DNA from: an uncultured Lachnospiraceae bacterium
GTDB taxonomy: Bacteria; Bacillota; Clostridia; Lachnospirales; Lachnospiraceae
Length of the DNA: 15,176 nt
Direction of reading: 5' to 3'
Assembly: GCA_947367855.1 (NCBI GenBank)
Contig: CANBFE010000048.1
Span: 1-15,176, forward strand
Shown here piece after piece: positions 13,416 through 15,176 of the stretch. Every line of letters begins with the position of its first letter. The first letter of the stretch is position 1. The notes beneath the pieces are model-generated. The model saw only the letters and a program-made list of their open reading frames with translations, ran no database searches and was not told the DNA's origin. A program made the position numbers and the translations under genes.

Positions 13416-15077
13416 TCAAACCAATTTGTCCAACTTTATGGCATAAAACCGTTTCCCTCCAGTTCCGTTAACCTGTACAGTATTTTTATTTTCGACCAGC
13501 TTCAATACATTTTTAGCAAGTAACTCCTTGATGCAATCATCAAGTCGTAAACTTGAATTAATATTTTTGATTTTCCGTTCAAGGCTCTTCCCGCGCAAGC
13601 ATAGGCACTCATAACAGATTAATCCTTCATGCTTGTCCGGATTAAAATTCTTTTTGTTTTTGGCCACACAGAACCTCTCCTGTCTATAAAGGTTCCTGAT
13701 AAGATCAAGGTAATCTACCCTCTCTGCCATACTGTTTGACCTGAATCGGGCTTGCTGCTCTGATATCAGGACATCCAACTGAGACGAAAAATCCCTATAC
13801 TCATATACTATATCCCTATCCGAGATAAATTCTGACTCTTTGCAGAATTCCAGGAAAAACATATAGGCAGTGAGCAGATAAAACTTTGTATCATATAACC
13901 TGCCATGAATACGAGAGTTTACACCTGTCTTACGCAACTCCGTAAGCCTCTTGTCTATCTCATTCCTGATTTCATCGAAATGGTCAACATACCATTGGAT
14001 GAAGAAGAAATAGAAAGTTGATACAAGGAGCGGTTGGTGCCTTTGATACTTGTCGAGAACTTCGCCATTTGGCCGCTTTGTAATATTAACAACCAGCTCA
14101 CGCGGGATTGTGGATGCCATGCCAATCGCATATTCGCCAATGAACACAACGTTGCCCATGAATCGCTTCTGTACCTGTGCACTGCCTTCCATATGCCCTC
14201 TTCCAGTGTCATCTCCAATCCGCCTTATAATCTCTTCGGCGGTATCCTCGTTCTTTCTCTTGATGCCTCCAGATTCCGCAGTATGTAGGTCGTCAATCAC
14301 CGCCGTGCATTCACTGTATTCACACAAAACATCCTCTATGAAACGTTTTGTCGAATTGAACCGTGTAGCTGCTCCAATTCTGTCTGCCCGATTGTATAGT
14401 TGGACAAGATGCGGGATATAGTGAGACTTCAACATACCGGATTTTCCAACAATAACCAAGGCCGTACAGGGTGAAAGACCGGCTTCTTTAAATGCCCTTC
14501 TCGTAATACCGGAAATCACATGAGCCACAAGAACCCTCCCAGTTTCAGGGCTAAGGCTTATCAACTCCCTCATTCCATTAAAAGCTTCCCGTGGTGTAAG
14601 TTCCGAATCAATGTCCAGCCTAAAAGACAGCTGTTCCAACTCAAAGTTCGAATCCATCTCTGTCGCAGAAGAACCAGTTATTACCCGGTCCCCTGCCACA
14701 AAAATAACCTTTTCTCCAATACGATGTATCCCTGTTCTTTCAAGCCGGTACATCGTTTCTGTTGGCGCATTATACAATCCGGCACGAACAACATTCGCAA
14801 TATAGATTCTAACGTTACGATAATTTGTGTTAATTATGCAGCGACTGTCCCGTTTAGGCCAATCTATATGTTCCAGTTCAGATAAAGCTAAGGTTATTTC
14901 TTTCCTTGCATCATCTTCGAATACAAGTGACAACTTAACTGCCTCCTCGATAACCTTGCTGTCAGAATCACATATTTGCACGACACTTAACACTTGGGGG
15001 ATAAAGTTGCATACTGGAGTATTTTTTTCGTCCACAAGCTTCCACCGAGGAAGAATCGGATCCTCTATGGTTCTCAT
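13416..15077 (-). CDS. P-loop ATPase of the mobile element
   Basis: A 553-residue putative NTPase. Walker A is GKSGMLKS (211-218) in ALVIVGKSGMLKS, and a Walker B-like AVIDDLH (259-265) follows. Next come the conserved-looking EEIIRRIGDDTGRG and NVVFIGEYAIG segments, which suggest an AAA+ or DUF927/SF3-helicase-like core. A C-terminal winged-helix-like region (~460-553, LICYECLCLRGKSLERKI) may bind DNA. Such ATPases occur in Clostridial plasmids, phages and integrative elements and probably act in replication or DNA processing. GGGAGG favours the second ATG (15077, 8-base spacing); the first ATG at 15083 is only 2-3 bases from it. The family call is tentative, while the ATPase nature is well supported. 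Confidence 0.75.
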   Translation of the reverse strand: MRTIEDPILPRWKLVDEKNTPVCNFIPQVLSVVQICDSDSKVIEEAVKLSLVFEDDARKEITLALSELEHIDWPKRDSRCIINTNYRNVRIYIANVVRAGLYNAPTETMYRLERTGIHRIGEKVIFVAGDRVITGSSATEMDSNFELEQLSFRLDIDSELTPREAFNGMRELISLSPETGRVLVAHVISGITRRAFKEAGLSPCTALVIVGKSGMLKSHYIPHLVQLYNRADRIGAATRFNSTKRFIEDVLCEYSECTAVIDDLHTAESGGIKRKNEDTAEEIIRRIGDDTGRGHMEGSAQVQKRFMGNVVFIGEYAIGMASTIPRELVVNITKRPNGEVLDKYQRHQPLLVSTFYFFFIQWYVDHFDEIRNEIDKRLTELRKTGVNSRIHGRLYDTKFYLLTAYMFFLEFCKESEFISDRDIVYEYRDFSSQLDVLISEQQARFRSNSMAERVDYLDLIRNLYRQERFCVAKNKKNFNPDKHEGLICYECLCLRGKSLERKIKNINSSLRLDDCIKELLAKNVLKLVENKNTVQVNGTGGKRFYAIKLDKLV

Positions 15078-15176
15078 CCACATTACCTCCCTGATTATGC
15101 TAGAGCGTGTTTGAAAAATAAAAAGTATACAAAACGTTTGTTCATAACCCCTTTTTCATGGTAAAATAAAGAAAAA
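15078..15176. promoter_or_regulatory. Upstream region of the ATPase gene
   Basis: An AT-rich leader. On the minus strand TATACT (15131-15126) could be a -10, but no good -35 stands 16-18 bases before it. An 8-bp palindrome AAACGTTT-like core (around 15135-15142) lies next to it and could be an operator. No part of spoIIID is found here. Confidence 0.3.

Larger units (their letters stand above)
11036..15176. mobile_element. Serine-recombinase element inserted in spoIIID (partial)
   Basis: From the spoIIID junction to the window end, all recognisable genes are mobile-element type and on the minus strand: recombinase, a 61-residue small protein and a P-loop ATPase. Base composition is visibly more AT-rich than the lipid operon to the left. 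The far end, the other attachment half and the rest of the cargo are not in view, so size and class (skin-like element, conjugative element or prophage remnant) are open. Confidence 0.75.

Noticed and set aside
13113..13523. A 136-codon plus-strand frame with a hydrophobic stretch
   Set aside because: It overlaps the 3' end of the ATPase by over 100 bases, has no ribosome site and matches nothing I know.
15098..15118. GAGCGTGTTTGAAAAAT-like sequence resembling an insertion-sequence end
   Set aside because: There is only one copy, no matching inverted partner and no transposase in view.

Overview
The window looks like a chromosome segment of a spore-forming, anaerobic Firmicute of the Lachnospiraceae / Clostridium cluster XIVa type. 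The reasons are strong GGAGG-type ribosome binding sites, a GC-rich core, a remnant of the sporulation regulator gene spoIIID, and a recombinase plus ATPase cargo of the kind found in mobile elements of gut Clostridia. The family-level placement is inferred from protein style, not from a marker gene.

Layout. (1) 102-1928 (+): a one-polypeptide ABC exporter half-transporter. (2) 1929-2560: a GC-rich gap with four degenerate 38-bp tandem repeats, a small cysteine-containing protein gene on the minus strand, and closely packed promoters pointing both ways. (3) 2561-3445 (+): an EamA/DMT-type permease. It overlaps tail to tail by 25 bp with a WYL-domain regulator (3421-4380, -). That regulator is divergent from a YciI-family gene (4578-4877, +), with a perfect palindrome between them.

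(4) 4904-9928 (-): a compact five-gene operon in the order SCP2-domain lipid-binding protein, membrane-anchored alpha/beta hydrolase, stand-alone condensation-domain acyltransferase, acyl carrier protein, AMP-forming acyl ligase. It ends in a strong minus-strand terminator. Its promoter carries two copies of a 17-bp palindrome and lies beside a divergent TetR-type regulator (10133-10759, +), the likely repressor. Together the genes form a minimal activate-carry-condense-release pathway for an acylated small molecule or lipid of unknown structure.

(5) 10877-11035 (-): the last 52 codons of spoIIID, lacking about the first 35 codons. The break falls in the DNA-recognition helix and abuts a large serine recombinase (11025-12659, -), whose own stop codon lies inside the spoIIID sequence. 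From about 11036 to the end of the window is an AT-richer mobile element: recombinase, a 60-residue-class small protein whose stop codon sits in the loop of its terminator, an uncharacterised gap, and a P-loop ATPase. The other end of the element, and any 5' half of spoIIID, lie beyond base 15176.

The most striking point is this recombinase-split spoIIID. Its layout is like the skin element in sigK of Bacillus subtilis, where a serine recombinase removes an intervening element from a sporulation gene in the mother cell. Whether this element is removed during sporulation, or has simply destroyed the gene, cannot be decided from this window. The second most interesting item is the condensation/ACP/ligase/SCP2 operon with its operator-bearing promoter.
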